A stretch of DNA of 64,000 nt from Vibrio palustris (GCF_024346995.1 NZ_AP024887.1:1488001-1552000); one strand, 5' to 3'. Shown: positions 28,344 to 38,421, counted from the stretch's first letter. Made by a program: numbers and translations. Notes: generated from the letters alone by a model not told the origin.

Positions 28344-29753
28344 ATGTCACAACAGCTTTCACCGCATATTTCCGTCGAACACACCAAAATGGCACAGGTG
28401 CTTGCACGCATTGTCAACGACAAAACGACTTGGGTTGCTGAACGTAAAGCCGCACAACCACTCAATAGTTTCCGGTCGCTGCTCACCCGCTCAGATCGCA
28501 GCTTTTATGATGCACTGAGCCAGCCAAACACCGCATTCATTTTAGAATGTAAAAAAGCCTCGCCTTCCAAAGGCTTGATCCGCGAGACCTTTGATTTAAC
28601 AGAAATTGCGGGAGTCTATAAAGACTACGCGAGCGTCATTTCGGTATTAACGGATGAAAAATACTTTCAAGGTCAATTAGAGTTTCTTCCTAACGTTCGT
28701 CATCAAGTATCACAACCCGTATTATGTAAAGATTTCATTATTGATGCTTATCAAGTGTATTTAGCCCGTCATTATGAAGCGGATGCTATTTTATTAATGC
28801 TGTCGGTACTAACGGATGAACAATATCGCACCCTCGCCGATATTGCACATCAACTAGGAATGGGTGTTTTAACCGAAGCGAGTACCGAACAAGAAGTTCA
28901 TCGTGCTGTGGCATTAGACGCTAAGGTGATTGGGATTAACAATCGTAACTTACGAGATTTAACCACAGATTTGAATCGTACCAAACAATTGGCGCCTCTT
29001 ATTCCTAAAGGCACGACGGTGATTTCTGAATCCGGAGTCTACACCCACCAAGAAGTCTTAGATTTAATTCCGTATGCGAGTGGCTTTCTTATTGGCAGCG
29101 CATTAATGAGCGAAGACAACTTAGAATTAGCGGTGCGCCGCGTCCTACTCGGCGAAAATAAAGTCTGCGGCTTAACCACCAGTGGCGATGCGATGAAAGC
29201 TTACCAAGCTGGTGCCGTCTATGGGGGAATGATTTTTGTCGAAAGCTCGCCACGTTGTGTCAATGCTCAGCAAGCACAAGAGATTATTGCGGATGCACCG
29301 CTGTATTATGTCGGCGTCTTCCGCGATCAGGCTATCGACACGGTGGCAAGCACGGCTAAAACACTCGGTTTACATGCAGTACAACTGCATGGTAATGAAG
29401 ATCAAGCGTATGTCGATGAATTACGCACAGCACTCCCTGCTACAACGCATATTTGGAAAGCCTATGGCGTTCAACAAAGCCTCCCGCAATGCTTAAACAA
29501 CAACATTGATCGCCATCTATTTGATAGCCAAATTGATGAGCAAAGTGGCGGTACAGGCACGGTTTTCGATTGGTCACTTATCGACGCTCCGCAACACATC
29601 ATGTTAGCGGGTGGCTTAAACATCGATAACGTCAAGCATGCGCATCAGCTCGGCTGCATTGGCCTCGATTTTAACTCTGGGGTCGAAAGCGCACCAGGTA
29701 AAAAAGATGCACAAAAACTCACACAAATTTTCGCGGCACTGCGTGACTATTAA
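28344..29753 (+). CDS. trpCF: Bifunctional indole-3-glycerol phosphate synthase / phosphoribosylanthranilate isomerase
   Basis: This 469-residue fusion does two consecutive steps. The N-terminal TrpC half (about 1-260) has FILECKKASPSKG, VLTDEKYFQG, VLCKDFIID, the ITNN-type IGINNRNLRDL and VISESGV. The C-terminal TrpF half (about 265-469) begins KVCGLT, where the Cys is the expected general base, and continues GGMIFVESSPR, HAVQLHGNED and LAGGLNIDN with the C-terminal LDFNSGVE. The fusion is usual in enteric and vibrio trp operons. It is followed by the largest gap within the operon, 119 bp. Confidence 0.96.
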   Translation: MSQQLSPHISVEHTKMAQVLARIVNDKTTWVAERKAAQPLNSFRSLLTRSDRSFYDALSQPNTAFILECKKASPSKGLIRETFDLTEIAGVYKDYASVISVLTDEKYFQGQLEFLPNVRHQVSQPVLCKDFIIDAYQVYLARHYEADAILLMLSVLTDEQYRTLADIAHQLGMGVLTEASTEQEVHRAVALDAKVIGINNRNLRDLTTDLNRTKQLAPLIPKGTTVISESGVYTHQEVLDLIPYASGFLIGSALMSEDNLELAVRRVLLGENKVCGLTTSGDAMKAYQAGAVYGGMIFVESSPRCVNAQQAQEIIADAPLYYVGVFRDQAIDTVASTAKTLGLHAVQLHGNEDQAYVDELRTALPATTHIWKAYGVQQSLPQCLNNNIDRHLFDSQIDEQSGGTGTVFDWSLIDAPQHIMLAGGLNIDNVKHAHQLGCIGLDFNSGVESAPGKKDAQKLTQIFAALRDY

Positions 29754-29872
29754 TTAACGAATAGACAGTCACCGTGCAGACTGAGCACTTGACCATTAAC
29801 CGCTCAGTACGCTGCGATATCAATATTAATGATGTCTGATTCACAGACCGGCGATATAACAAGGAATTCATC

Positions 29873-31063
29873 ATGGCAAAATTAGATGCCTATTTTGGCG
29901 AGTTTGGCGGCCAATATGTCCCTCAACTCTTGGTGCCAGCTCTCGATCAGCTTGAGCAAGCCTTTATTGACGCACAAGAAGACGACGAGTTTCGTTCTGA
30001 ATTTATGGGGTTATTGCAAGAATATGCGGGTCGCCCTACGGCGCTGACGCTCACGCGTAATCTCACCAAAGGAACAAAAACTCGCCTTTATCTCAAACGG
30101 GAAGATTTGCTGCACGGTGGCGCACACAAAACTAACCAAGTTTTGGGGCAAGCACTACTGGCAAAACGTATGGGCAAAAAAGAAATTATTGCTGAGACCG
30201 GTGCTGGCCAACATGGCGTAGCGACCGCATTAGCCTGTGCGTTATTAGATTTAAAATGCCGTGTTTATATGGGTGCCAAAGATGTCGAACGCCAAAGCCC
30301 GAACGTATTTCGCATGCGTTTAATGGGGGCGGAAGTCATCCCTGTCCACTCCGGCGCTGCCACACTAAAAGATGCGTGCAATGAAGCCATGCGTGATTGG
30401 GCTGGTAGCTACGAAACGGCACATTATCTGTTAGGAACGGCTGCGGGTCCGCACCCATTCCCGACCATAGTCCGTGAATTCCAACGCATTATCGGCGAAG
30501 AAACCAAAAATCAAATTCTCGCTCGTGAAGGCCGCCTACCGGATGCTGTGATTGCATGTGTCGGTGGAGGATCGAATGCGATTGGCATGTTTGCTGACTT
30601 TATTGAAGACACAAGCGTCCGTTTGATTGGTGTGGAGCCTGGCGGGAAAGGGATTGATACGCCACAACATGGCGCGCCATTAAAACACGGTACTACCGGT
30701 ATTTTCTTTGGAATGAAGTCGCCTCTTATGCAAGATAGTTTCGGTCAGATTGAGGAATCATATTCCGTCTCTGCAGGATTAGACTTTCCATCGGTAGGCC
30801 CACAGCATGCGCACCTTAGTGCAACGGGGCGCGCGGATTATGTGAATGCAACCGATGATGAAGCGCTAGAAGCGTTTCAAAATCTCGCACGTAACGAAGG
30901 CATTATTCCAGCATTGGAATCCGCTCATGCATTGGCTCACGCAATTAAAATGGCTTACGAAGATCCTGAAAAAGAGCAGCTATTAGTCGTCAACTTATCG
31001 GGTCGTGGCGATAAAGACATCTTTACTGTGAATAAAATCCTCGAAGAAAAAGGAGAACTCTAA
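29873..31063 (+). CDS. trpB: Tryptophan synthase beta chain
   Basis: TrpB condenses indole with serine using PLP. The 396 residues include the PLP lysine Lys86 in GGAHKTNQ, the GAGQHG loop, the phosphate-binding [10 protein letters not shown] and [10 protein letters not shown] near the end. AAGGA lies ten bases before the ATG. Its stop shares a base with the trpA start (TAATG), so production of the alpha2-beta2 complex is coupled. The 119-bp spacer before it shows no terminator or clear promoter. Confidence 0.97.
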   Translation: MAKLDAYFGEFGGQYVPQLLVPALDQLEQAFIDAQEDDEFRSEFMGLLQEYAGRPTALTLTRNLTKGTKTRLYLKREDLLHGGAHKTNQVLGQALLAKRMGKKEIIAETGAGQHGVATALACALLDLKCRVYMGAKDVERQSPNVFRMRLMGAEVIPVHSGAATLKDACNEAMRDWAGSYETAHYLLGTAAGPHPFPTIVREFQRIIGEETKNQILAREGRLPDAVIACVGGGSNAIGMFADFIEDTSVRLIGVEPGGKGIDTPQHGAPLKHGTTGIFFGMKSPLMQDSFGQIEESYSVSAGLDFPSVGPQHAHLSATGRADYVNATDDEALEAFQNLARNEGIIPALESAHALAHAIKMAYEDPEKEQLLVVNLSGRGDKDIFTVNKILEEKGEL

Positions 31064-31872
31064 TGGATCGCTATCACCAATTATTTGCACGCTTAAATGA
31101 AGCCAAACAAGGTGCATTTGTACCCTTCGTGACGATTGGCGATCCAAGTCCTGAGCTCTCGCGTCGTATTATTCAAACCTTAATTGATTCTGGTGCTGAT
31201 GCACTCGAAATTGGCTTTCCTTTTTCGGATCCACTGGCCGATGGCCCGACCATTCAAAGTGCCAATGTACGTGCACTCGATGCCGGAACCACTCCCGACA
31301 CCTGTTTTGATATTATTCGCTCGGTGCGTGATGCCAATCCAGATGTTCCGATTGGTCTGTTAATTTATGCCAACTTAGTGTATTCACGTGGTATTGATAA
31401 CTTTTATCAGCGTTGCCAAGCGGCCGGTGTAGACTCGGTACTGATTGCCGATGTACCAACCGGAGAAAGCGCCCCGTTTGTAGCATCAGCCAAACAATAC
31501 GGTATTAAACCGATTTTTATTGCCCCACCACAAGCTGACGATGCCACGTTAGCGAAAGTGGCGGAGTTCGGCGCTGGCTATACGTATTTATTATCACGCC
31601 AAGGCGTTACTGGCACGGAAACGAAAGCCAATATGCCAGTACACGCATTACTTGAACGGCTCGCGCAATTTAATGCCCCGCCAGCACTACTTGGGTTTGG
31701 TATCTCGGAGCCGGAACAAGTTCAGCAAGCGATCAATGCGGGCGCCGCCGGAGCTATTTCTGGCTCTGCAGTGGTAAAAATCATTGAAACCCGGCAGAAC
31801 AACCCAGAGTCCCTTCTTGAGCATTTAGGCGAGTTCGTCCGAACAATGAAAGCGGCGACTCACCGCCAATAA
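31063..31872 (+). CDS. trpA: Tryptophan synthase alpha chain
   Basis: TrpA cleaves indole-3-glycerol phosphate and passes indole down the tunnel to TrpB. The 269 residues are a TIM barrel; the catalytic pair Glu49 (ALEIGFPF) and Asp60 ([11 protein letters not shown]) sits at exactly the positions known from Salmonella TrpA. The [12 protein letters not shown] loop and GFGIS phosphate motif are seen. It is the last gene of the operon, followed by a terminator at 31941. Confidence 0.97.
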   Translation: MDRYHQLFARLNEAKQGAFVPFVTIGDPSPELSRRIIQTLIDSGADALEIGFPFSDPLADGPTIQSANVRALDAGTTPDTCFDIIRSVRDANPDVPIGLLIYANLVYSRGIDNFYQRCQAAGVDSVLIADVPTGESAPFVASAKQYGIKPIFIAPPQADDATLAKVAEFGAGYTYLLSRQGVTGTETKANMPVHALLERLAQFNAPPALLGFGISEPEQVQQAINAGAAGAISGSAVVKIIETRQNNPESLLEHLGEFVRTMKAATHRQ

Positions 31873-31940
31873 CGGGTACTTACATGATGGTTGTGCATGA
31901 CTGGTAGGGTTTACCGCTTTACTCATTGAATGACAAACAA

Positions 31941-31969
31941 GGACTCCTATTTAAGGGAGTCTTTTTTTT
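31941..31969 (+). terminator. Terminator of the trp operon
   Basis: GACTCC and GGAGTC pair around an 8-nt loop, followed by eight T. The remaining 210 bp before yciB show no other recognisable element. Confidence 0.85.
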
Positions 31970-32177
31970 GCCCCTCGCACAGAAACATTTCCATGCAGCT
32001 TGGCTTTGTCACATAAAAATGAAGAAAAAAGTAAGTAAACAATTGTAACCACAGTACGCTTTTTAGTGGTCAATAAATAAAAGCTACGCTATTTTGTCTG
32101 AGAGTTATGATGACTGTTTTTCTTCACCTCGCTTTTCGATAGACTGTCCACAGTATTTAATTAGGAATCACCTATCC

Positions 32178-32717
32178 ATGAAACAATTACTTGATTTTAT
32201 TCCCCTGATCGTTTTTTTTGCATTATACAAATATGCCGATATTTATACCGCGACAGGCGCATTGATTGCGGCTACCGCATTGCAAATTGTCGTTACTTAT
32301 GTGATCTATAAAAAGTGTGAAAAAATGCAATTGATCACTTTTGCACTGGTCACCGTCTTTGGCGGCATGACCATTGCGTTCCATAATCCAGACTTTATTA
32401 AATGGAAAGTGTCACTGATTAACTGGATTTTTGCGCTTGGCCTGATGGTCAGTCATTTAATGGGCAAATCATTAATCAAAGGCATGCTAGGCAAGGAGTT
32501 AACGTTACCGGATAGCATATGGACGCGAGTGACTTGGGCATGGGTCGGTTTCTTTACCCTCAGTGGCATTGTCAATATCATCTTAGCGTACCGTGTCTCA
32601 CTTGATGTGTGGGTCAACTTCAAAGTCTTTGGTTTATTTATCGCTACATTGGTGTTTACCGTACTCACTGTCTTGTATATGTACAAACACTTACCGAAAA
32701 AAGATCCGGAAGCGTAA
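32178..32717 (+). CDS. yciB: Inner-membrane septation protein YciB
   Basis: I chose ATG 32178 ([18 protein letters not shown]), which has AGGAA upstream and gives 179 residues, the E. coli YciB length; the ORF upstream would add 28 hydrophilic residues. About five membrane helices are visible and the family signature KLVFxx-like [17 protein letters not shown] occurs mid-protein. Family knowledge: YciB (IspZ-like) supports envelope synthesis and cell division. It sits alone, 119 bp before yciA. Confidence 0.92.
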   Translation: MKQLLDFIPLIVFFALYKYADIYTATGALIAATALQIVVTYVIYKKCEKMQLITFALVTVFGGMTIAFHNPDFIKWKVSLINWIFALGLMVSHLMGKSLIKGMLGKELTLPDSIWTRVTWAWVGFFTLSGIVNIILAYRVSLDVWVNFKVFGLFIATLVFTVLTVLYMYKHLPKKDPEA

Positions 32718-32836
32718 CGATATTTACGGCGTTAAAGCACGGCTTTTCAGTGCCTCTTACGTCCATTTCAGGGTATAATCATATTTTTATCAGCGACCAA
32801 TGGTCGCTGTAATTTTATACCTCCTGGATTAGTTAT

Positions 32837-33247
32837 ATGACACAAGAAGTACACTCACCGAAAGGTCAAATGTTGTTGCGAACCCTCGCGATGCCAGCCG
32901 ATACCAATGCGAACGGCGATATTTTTGGTGGCTGGATTATGTCACAACTCGATTTAGCCGGCGGAATTCTGGCGAAAGAAATCTCTTCTGGACGTATCGT
33001 GACGGTATCCGTTTCTAGCATTACGTTTAAAAAGCCCGTGCGGGTTGGCGATGTTGTGTGTTGCTATGGCGACTGTATAAAGATTGGCCGCACTTCAATG
33101 ACGATCAACTTAGAGCTGTGGGTGAAACCAGTCAAAGAAGACGGTGTGCATGATCGTTTTCAAGTCACCGAAGCGACCTTCCACTATGTTGCTGTTGATG
33201 CCGATGGACGCCCACGCGCTATTGATGTAGGAAAAGGGTCACACTAA
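32837..33247 (+). CDS. yciA: Acyl-CoA thioesterase YciA
   Basis: The 136-residue protein is a single hotdog domain. MPADTNANGDIFGGWIMSQLDLAGG contains the catalytic Asp of the acyl-CoA thioesterase group, and TVSVSSITFKKPVRVGDVV is the typical central strand. Family knowledge: YciA hydrolyses a wide range of acyl-CoA esters in the cytosol. It is followed, after 156 bp, by yciI; yciB-yciA-yciI is a common order. Confidence 0.93.
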   Translation: MTQEVHSPKGQMLLRTLAMPADTNANGDIFGGWIMSQLDLAGGILAKEISSGRIVTVSVSSITFKKPVRVGDVVCCYGDCIKIGRTSMTINLELWVKPVKEDGVHDRFQVTEATFHYVAVDADGRPRAIDVGKGSH

Positions 33248-33403
33248 TTTAATATCACTCACTTACCGTTATGGTGTGGCGAGTTGTCCGATTAGGATAT
33301 TTGACTTCGATTCACTTGCGTGAGATTAAAGGTTGCAATCATCGTCATTCCAAGCAAAATAACAGATTAGTCTTGTTGTCGATGTAAATTAGAAGGAAGT
33401 CTT

Positions 33404-33700
33404 ATGTGGTATGTTATTTTCTCTCAGGATGTTGAGAATTCATTAGAAAAACGTATGAGTGTTCGTCCTCAACACCTAGAACGACTGCAAAAACTTCAGG
33501 ATGAAGGACGGCTTCTTACCGCAGGCCCAATGCCAGCTCTTGATGTAGACAACCCAGGAGAAGAGGGATTTACTGGCTCAACAGTTATCGCTGAGTTTAC
33601 CTCTCTTGCAGAGGCTCAAGCGTGGGCGACAGCAGATCCGTATGCAGAAGCAGGTGTCTATGCTCATACTGTAGTCAAACCCTATAAAAAAGTATTTTAA
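33404..33700 (+). CDS. yciI: YciI family protein
   Basis: The 98-residue protein is a ferredoxin-like alpha-beta domain of the YCII type: [39 protein letters not shown], and a closing [22 protein letters not shown] conserved His-Asp pair in this family has been suggested as an active site, but the reaction is unknown. AGAAGGAAG upstream is a good ribosome site. Its stop is 1 bp from the next gene, so both are likely translated from one message. Confidence 0.92.
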   Translation: MWYVIFSQDVENSLEKRMSVRPQHLERLQKLQDEGRLLTAGPMPALDVDNPGEEGFTGSTVIAEFTSLAEAQAWATADPYAEAGVYAHTVVKPYKKVF

Positions 33701-33701
33701 T

Positions 33702-34115
33702 ATGAAAATTCGTACTTTCGCTGTTGCGGCGTTAACCGTGGCACTGCTCGCTGGTTGTAGCTCAAGCGCCAAAGAGCAAAAACGTTTAGAAATGATCGCG
33801 ACCAATCGTGCCGCATTGCTCTCTGCCGAACTCCCACTGCAATATGGCCCATTACATATCATGCGTGCGAACTCTAAAGGCGCGATGATTGAAATGATGA
33901 TGGTTTACAACACAGAAGCTGCCGCAGCAAAACCAGTGCAAGATGTCATGAAGCAAAGCGCCGTCTCGTTTTGTCAAAACCAAACGATTGCAGACAATTT
34001 AGATCAAGGTATTGATTACCGGGTTAAAATACGTGATAGCCGCGGTAAGTTATTAATCGACAATATTATAACCAAGAAAAGTTGCGACAAAATCGTCCCA
34101 AAAAATAACAACTAA
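33702..34115 (+). CDS. Outer-membrane lipoprotein, possible AspS/GspS-type pilotin
   Basis: This 137-residue protein has a lipoprotein signal MKIRTFAVAALTVALLAGC with the lipobox LLAG-C19; Ser at +2 points to the outer membrane. The mature part is small, mixed alpha-beta, with two further cysteines (in SFCQNQ and KKSCDK) that could form a disulfide. It resembles my memory of AspS-type pilotins of vibrios, which bring the type II secretin to the outer membrane (ELPLQYGPLHIMRA, MMMVYN). No secretion genes are adjacent. It is coupled to yciI. The lipoprotein call is firm; the pilotin call is tentative. Confidence 0.6.
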   Translation: MKIRTFAVAALTVALLAGCSSSAKEQKRLEMIATNRAALLSAELPLQYGPLHIMRANSKGAMIEMMMVYNTEAAAAKPVQDVMKQSAVSFCQNQTIADNLDQGIDYRVKIRDSRGKLLIDNIITKKSCDKIVPKNNN

Positions 34116-34121
34116 AACTGA

Positions 34122-34154
34122 GCCCTATTCTGATGAATAGGGTTTTTCTTTTTT
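34122..34154 (+). terminator. Terminator after the yciI-lipoprotein unit
   Basis: CCCTATTC and GAATAGGG pair around TGAT, followed by TTTTTCTTTTTT. Confidence 0.9.
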
Positions 34155-34330
34155 GAGCAACAAAGTGAATTACACACCGCCAGGTTCCTCTCCCTCCTTT
34201 CTATCAGTACCATCATGTTGTGAACAAACTGACAGTCTTCTCTAGCAAAAGAGTAAGGATATTAAACGACAGGCTATCGGCCCATCCTCTAAACTAATGT
34301 CAGCGGGTAGAGTAAAACGCGCTAATTAAT

Positions 34331-34346
34331 AGACGTCTAGATGTTT
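34331..34346. promoter_or_regulatory. Tandem met boxes (MetJ operator) upstream of metR
   Basis: AGACGTCT at 34331-34338 is a perfect met box; AGATGTTT directly after it matches six of eight bases. Two adjacent 8-bp boxes are the minimum MetJ operator. It lies about 97 bp before the metR ATG, so metR is probably repressed by MetJ with S-adenosylmethionine, as in E. coli. Confidence 0.8.
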
Positions 34347-34442
34347 ACACCGCCGTAGTATCAAGGTACATTAAAGCAGATAAATCGCATCACGGAATTA
34401 ACATGTCTGCTTATCCGCAGTTAAGACAAAGGAAAAGTCGTA

Positions 34443-35354
34443 ATGATTGAGTTAAAACACCTTAAAACCTTAGTGTCTCTTCGCGATAGCGGTTCGTTAA
34501 CCTCTACCGCGACCGCCTTACATTTGACCCAATCCGCCCTATCTCATCAAATTAAAGATCTAGAAGCTCGGCTTGGTGGGCAACTCTTCCTTCGTAAAAC
34601 TCGTCCAGTTAAATTTACCTCTGAAGGCCAAATTATGCTGCAACTAGCGGATGAAATACTCCCGAGGATAGCGCAAGCAGAACAGGATCTAGCGAGTTTA
34701 AAAGAAGATATTAATGGCCGCTTGCATATGGCCATTGAATGCCACTCATGCTTTCAATGGCTGATGCCCGCGTTAAGGGAATATCAAATTGCGTGGCCAA
34801 ACGTCACGTTAGACTTTTCATCCGGTTTTGGCTTTGAACCACTACCAGCATTACTGGCAGGCGAATTGGATCTTGTCATTACGTCGGATATTTTACCGCG
34901 TTCTGAGGTACATTATGAGCCTTTGTTCGACTTTGAAATGCGCTTAATTACCGCAACAACTCATCCTCTAGCTCAAAAAGCGTTTATCGAACCCAGTGAT
35001 CTCGCCGATCAGACCATGTTGAGCTATCCGGTACAAAAACAGCGCTTAGACGTCGTAAAGCATTTTCTGCAACCCGCTGGGATAGAGCCTATGAAGTGGA
35101 AGCAAGCAGATAACACGTTAATGCTAGTACAAATGGTCTCAGCAGGCCTTGGGGTTGCCGCCCTTCCCAATTGGGCAATCAGTGAGTTTTCTCGCCAAGG
35201 ATTAATTTGCAGCTTGCCTTTAGGTAAAGGGCTAAAACGTCGCTTATTTGCCGCGACACGAAATAATGAAAAAGAAAAAAACTATCTACAAGCTTTTTTC
35301 TCGACAGCTCGCCAGCAGTGTCAGCTGCACCTTGATGGTATTAAAATCGCATAG
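34443..35354 (+). CDS. metR: Methionine biosynthesis activator MetR, LysR family
   Basis: The 303-residue LysR-type regulator starts MIELKHLKTLVSLRDSGSLTSTA, with the helix-turn-helix at about 18-37 (QSALSHQIKDLE). The substrate-binding domain carries AIECHSCFQWLMPAL, ELDLVITSDILPRS and a DNTLMLVQMVSAGLGVAALP stretch, all close to E. coli MetR. Family knowledge: MetR uses homocysteine to activate metE and related genes. metE is not adjacent in this window. MetJ boxes lie upstream. Confidence 0.92.
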   Translation: MIELKHLKTLVSLRDSGSLTSTATALHLTQSALSHQIKDLEARLGGQLFLRKTRPVKFTSEGQIMLQLADEILPRIAQAEQDLASLKEDINGRLHMAIECHSCFQWLMPALREYQIAWPNVTLDFSSGFGFEPLPALLAGELDLVITSDILPRSEVHYEPLFDFEMRLITATTHPLAQKAFIEPSDLADQTMLSYPVQKQRLDVVKHFLQPAGIEPMKWKQADNTLMLVQMVSAGLGVAALPNWAISEFSRQGLICSLPLGKGLKRRLFAATRNNEKEKNYLQAFFSTARQQCQLHLDGIKIA

Positions 35355-35374
35355 TCAACGTTTCTACTTGCATA

Positions 35375-35403
35375 AAAAACGGTCGCGAAAAGCGACCGTT
35401 TTT
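35375..35403. terminator. Bidirectional terminator after metR
   Basis: AAACGGTCGC and GCGACCGTTT surround GAAAA, with A and T runs outside. It separates metR from a convergent membrane-protein gene. Confidence 0.88.
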
Positions 35404-35440
35404 TATTCCATTATGATACAGCAGACTCACAAGCACACCG

Positions 35441-36139
35441 TTATAATGTTGATAAATATACGTGTTCGAAGCCTGTCATTGAGATTAGCAATACCACTTG
35501 CGCGACAGCTAACTGGGTTTTCATCACCGTTTTAGCGGTAAAAATATGCCACGCCCAAATAATGATTGCCAAAACCAATAAGGCAAAATAAGTGAGAATA
35601 TGATGCGTTGCCTGCGCGACACTTTGTTGCGGTATCTGTAGCGCATACGGGACAACGCACAAGACCACAGCCATCGCCGCTAGGATCCCCGCAACCGGTA
35701 AAATACGATGAAATGCTTGCAAGCGAGTACGTGCTAGTGTGAGCAATAGATGAGCAAACATCGCGCCTAATAACACCACATTCAGTATAGAAGACACGCC
35801 AACTGACCATAGCGGTAATTGTAATGCGTTCCAAAGCAACAATACCAACGCGTAGGCACTCGTGGCATGTAAAACCCATAGTGGCCCTTCTTTACGAGTT
35901 TTCTTGGTTTGTACTTTCGAATAAAAGTAAAAAATCCCCCCTGCGACCAATAACGATCCAAGTTGTACTGTCGCAGAGGCCAACCAAAGCACGCCAATAG
36001 CAGGTAGCACTTTATGAATACGCCCTCGCTGTCCTGGGCAAATATCGCCTTTCACTAATACGAGCGTAAGAATAAGCTGTGCGCCCAACAGCATCGGCGG
36101 CAACACAAGCAATAAAGAATGAAGCATGAAAATGACCAT
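35441..36139 (-). CDS. Uncharacterised polytopic inner-membrane protein
   Basis: I do not recognise this 232-residue protein. It has about six or seven hydrophobic segments separated by short basic loops (KVQTKKTRKEG near residue 75, TRLQAFHRILP near 137). Conserved-looking His and Arg residues sit at membrane edges (HKVLPAIGVLWL, THHILTYF), so a cofactor- or ion-binding role is conceivable. The start at 36139 (MVIFMLH) or 36127 (MLHSLLL) cannot be resolved because neither has a good ribosome site. It lies between the metR and serC terminators as a single unit. Confidence 0.7.
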   Translation of the reverse strand: MVIFMLHSLLLVLPPMLLGAQLILTLVLVKGDICPGQRGRIHKVLPAIGVLWLASATVQLGSLLVAGGIFYFYSKVQTKKTRKEGPLWVLHATSAYALVLLLWNALQLPLWSVGVSSILNVVLLGAMFAHLLLTLARTRLQAFHRILPVAGILAAMAVVLCVVPYALQIPQQSVAQATHHILTYFALLVLAIIIWAWHIFTAKTVMKTQLAVAQVVLLISMTGFEHVYLSTL

Positions 36140-36274
36140 TGATAAAATAATACTGTGATAATACCAGAAATAAGCCTTACGTTAACAGAACCATACTCAA
36201 TGTCACCTGAGTCTAAAATAGGTGACCAATATTAATTTTTCACCAATACGTTGGCACAAGTCAGTATTCAGCGC

Positions 36275-36303
36275 ATAAAAAAGCCCCGTTTAAAACGAGG
36301 CTA
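36275..36303 (-). terminator. Terminator of serC
   Basis: On the minus strand GCCTCGTTT and AAACGGGGC pair with one G-U, followed by TTTTTT. It ends 18 bp past the serC stop. Confidence 0.75.
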
Positions 36304-36320
36304 ATAAAAACACGCAAGTA

Positions 36321-37415
36321 TTATGCGTATTGCTTTTCAAATTCAGCCATAAAATCGACTAATGCCTGCACACCTTCTAGCGGCATCGCATTATAGATAG
36401 AAGCACGCATCCCACCGACAGCGCGGTGTCCTTTGAGTGAAATCAAACCGGCCTGCTCTGCTTGTTTCAAAAAGATGTCATCAAGCTCCGGTTTTGCTAA
36501 CTGGAAAGGTACGTTCATACGTGAGCGGTTATCAGGATGAATGGTATTGCGATAAAAATCAGACTGATCAATAGCATCGTAAAGAAGCTCAGCTTTTTGT
36601 TGGTTTGTCGCTTCAATCGCCGCTAAGCCACCTTGTTTTTTCAACCACTTAAATACTAACCCCGACATGTACCACGCAAATGTCGGTGGTGTATTAAACA
36701 TCGAATCGCCTTCTGCCAAGACTTTATAGTTCAACATACTTGGCAATAGTTCATTCGCCATACCCAATAAATCATCCCGTACAATCACAATGGTGATCCC
36801 CGCAGGGCCAATATTTTTTTGCGCGCCAGCATAAATAACACCGTATTGACTAACATCGATTTGCTTGGACAAAATGTTCGATGACATATCGGCAATAATC
36901 GGTTTGTCGGTCACTGGGAGATCGTTAATTTCAACACCATCAATGGTTTCATTCGGACAAAAATGGACATACGCGGCATCATCAGCGATTACCCATTCAG
37001 AAGCAGGTTGCACCGCCGTTTTGCCCTCTTTTTCAACTTTAGCATCATAAAGATCGATAGCGCAGTATTTCTTCGCTTCTTTCACCGCGCTCATTGCCCA
37101 ATAGCCACCATCTACATACGTGGCTTTATTATGCTCACCCAATACGTTCATTGGAACAGCTGCAAATTGCGCTCGCGCTCCACCTTGGCAAAACAGCACT
37201 TTATAGTTATCAGGAACACTCAATAAATCACGTAAATCTTGCTCCGCTTCTTTGGCAACTTGTAAAAAAGGCTGGCTACGGTGGCTAATTTCCATCACCG
37301 AGGTCCCCATGTCGTGCCAATTGATGAATTCTTGTTGTGCCTGTTTCATCACAGCTTTAGGTAAAATGGCTGGCCCTGCGGAAAAATTAAAGATGACGTC
37401 CTTATTAGACTCCAT
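36321..37415 (-). CDS. serC: Phosphoserine aminotransferase
   Basis: SerC converts 3-phosphohydroxypyruvate to phosphoserine, and also acts in pyridoxal phosphate synthesis. The 364 residues include [14 protein letters not shown] at the start, [15 protein letters not shown], the [14 protein letters not shown] loop and the PLP lysine in [10 protein letters not shown] (about residue 199). Arg residues of the C-terminal [12 protein letters not shown] motif bind substrate. It stands alone here, without serA or aroA next to it. Confidence 0.95.
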   Translation of the reverse strand: MESNKDVIFNFSAGPAILPKAVMKQAQQEFINWHDMGTSVMEISHRSQPFLQVAKEAEQDLRDLLSVPDNYKVLFCQGGARAQFAAVPMNVLGEHNKATYVDGGYWAMSAVKEAKKYCAIDLYDAKVEKEGKTAVQPASEWVIADDAAYVHFCPNETIDGVEINDLPVTDKPIIADMSSNILSKQIDVSQYGVIYAGAQKNIGPAGITIVIVRDDLLGMANELLPSMLNYKVLAEGDSMFNTPPTFAWYMSGLVFKWLKKQGGLAAIEATNQQKAELLYDAIDQSDFYRNTIHPDNRSRMNVPFQLAKPELDDIFLKQAEQAGLISLKGHRAVGGMRASIYNAMPLEGVQALVDFMAEFEKQYA

Positions 37416-37555
37416 GAGTATCTCGCTCCTGCTAATTTATTTGAATATAAGTACTTATAATTAATATCACTTTTAGAAATGAATAAAAAGTGAGAAAAGA
37501 TTCTTAGTAATGTACACCGAACGGCTAATGATAAAAAGAGAAAATCGTCGTCAAA

Positions 37556-38404
37556 TTATCGCGCTAGAGTGACGGGTACAGCCAATACTCGGCGTAGCCA
37601 CAAATAAAAAAGCCCTAAAAACAATAGCGGTAATATCAATGATTTAAGTAGGTATAATGCCATTAGCGTTAACATATCAATCACGGAGTCTTCGGTTTTT
37701 TGCGCAAACTCGAATAATTGCTGTTTACGTTTTTGCACGTTATCGGCTAACGATCCCCATTGATTTTTAATTCGCTCGATCATGCCTAGAAAGCTATCGT
37801 CGGTTTTAAGACTTGCCGTATTTTGCAATTCCGCGGTCGGGCTCGCTTGACTTACTTTGGCGACACTGACTTGGTGTTGTTGGATTTGTTTATCAAGAAA
37901 CCAATGATCCACCAGCAATGTACTCAATACACTCAATAAGACAATAAACCGACCTATAGCTAAAAACGCGAACATCTTCCATAGCCACTGTTGCCCTTGT
38001 AAGTGTTTAGGTAACCACAAACTCACTATCAACAACACTCCTACCACGACAAAAATGGTATTGGCGGGCAAAGACGATAGCATCACTAGCCATACTTTTT
38101 GCAATGACAGAGAAGTAAAGGCAAGCACCATGATGTCACTAAATTTATCAATAAGATCGCTCACCGGGTTTAGCATCTGTCCCACATCAATAGAAACAAC
38201 GCCAGCCGAGACTTCTGAGCTTTTTAATGTAGAAATAGCAGCATCTAAGGTACGCGCTAACGCATAACTGCTCGCGGTCGTGACTAATGCTTGGTCGATC
38301 ATGACATGGGTACGCTCATCAAGACTACGCATACTCGCCAGTATCAGCATGAATGCCACAATCAAGGTTAGCATGACACGATAATGACTCGATAGGTGTC
38401 TCAT
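37556..38404 (-). CDS. Uncharacterised membrane protein with coiled central loop
   Basis: I do not recognise this 282-residue protein. I chose ATG 38404 because GAGGG is well placed before it, rather than the Met 12 bases upstream. Four hydrophobic segments are visible at about 9-25, 115-131, 145-166 and 247-270. A soluble region of about 85 residues lies between the first two and another, helical and charged (KNQWGSLADNVQKRKQQLFEFAQK), between the last two. The gene is separated from the upstream DUF945 gene by a strong terminator, so it needs its own promoter or read-through. Confidence 0.65.
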   Translation of the reverse strand: MRHLSSHYRVMLTLIVAFMLILASMRSLDERTHVMIDQALVTTASSYALARTLDAAISTLKSSEVSAGVVSIDVGQMLNPVSDLIDKFSDIMVLAFTSLSLQKVWLVMLSSLPANTIFVVVGVLLIVSLWLPKHLQGQQWLWKMFAFLAIGRFIVLLSVLSTLLVDHWFLDKQIQQHQVSVAKVSQASPTAELQNTASLKTDDSFLGMIERIKNQWGSLADNVQKRKQQLFEFAQKTEDSVIDMLTLMALYLLKSLILPLLFLGLFYLWLRRVLAVPVTLAR

Positions 38405-38421
38405 ATTCCCTCGCATGCTAT

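Noticed and set aside
29754..29872. 119-bp spacer between trpCF and trpB as a possible internal promoter
   Set aside because: I could not find -35/-10 elements with acceptable spacing, nor a terminator.
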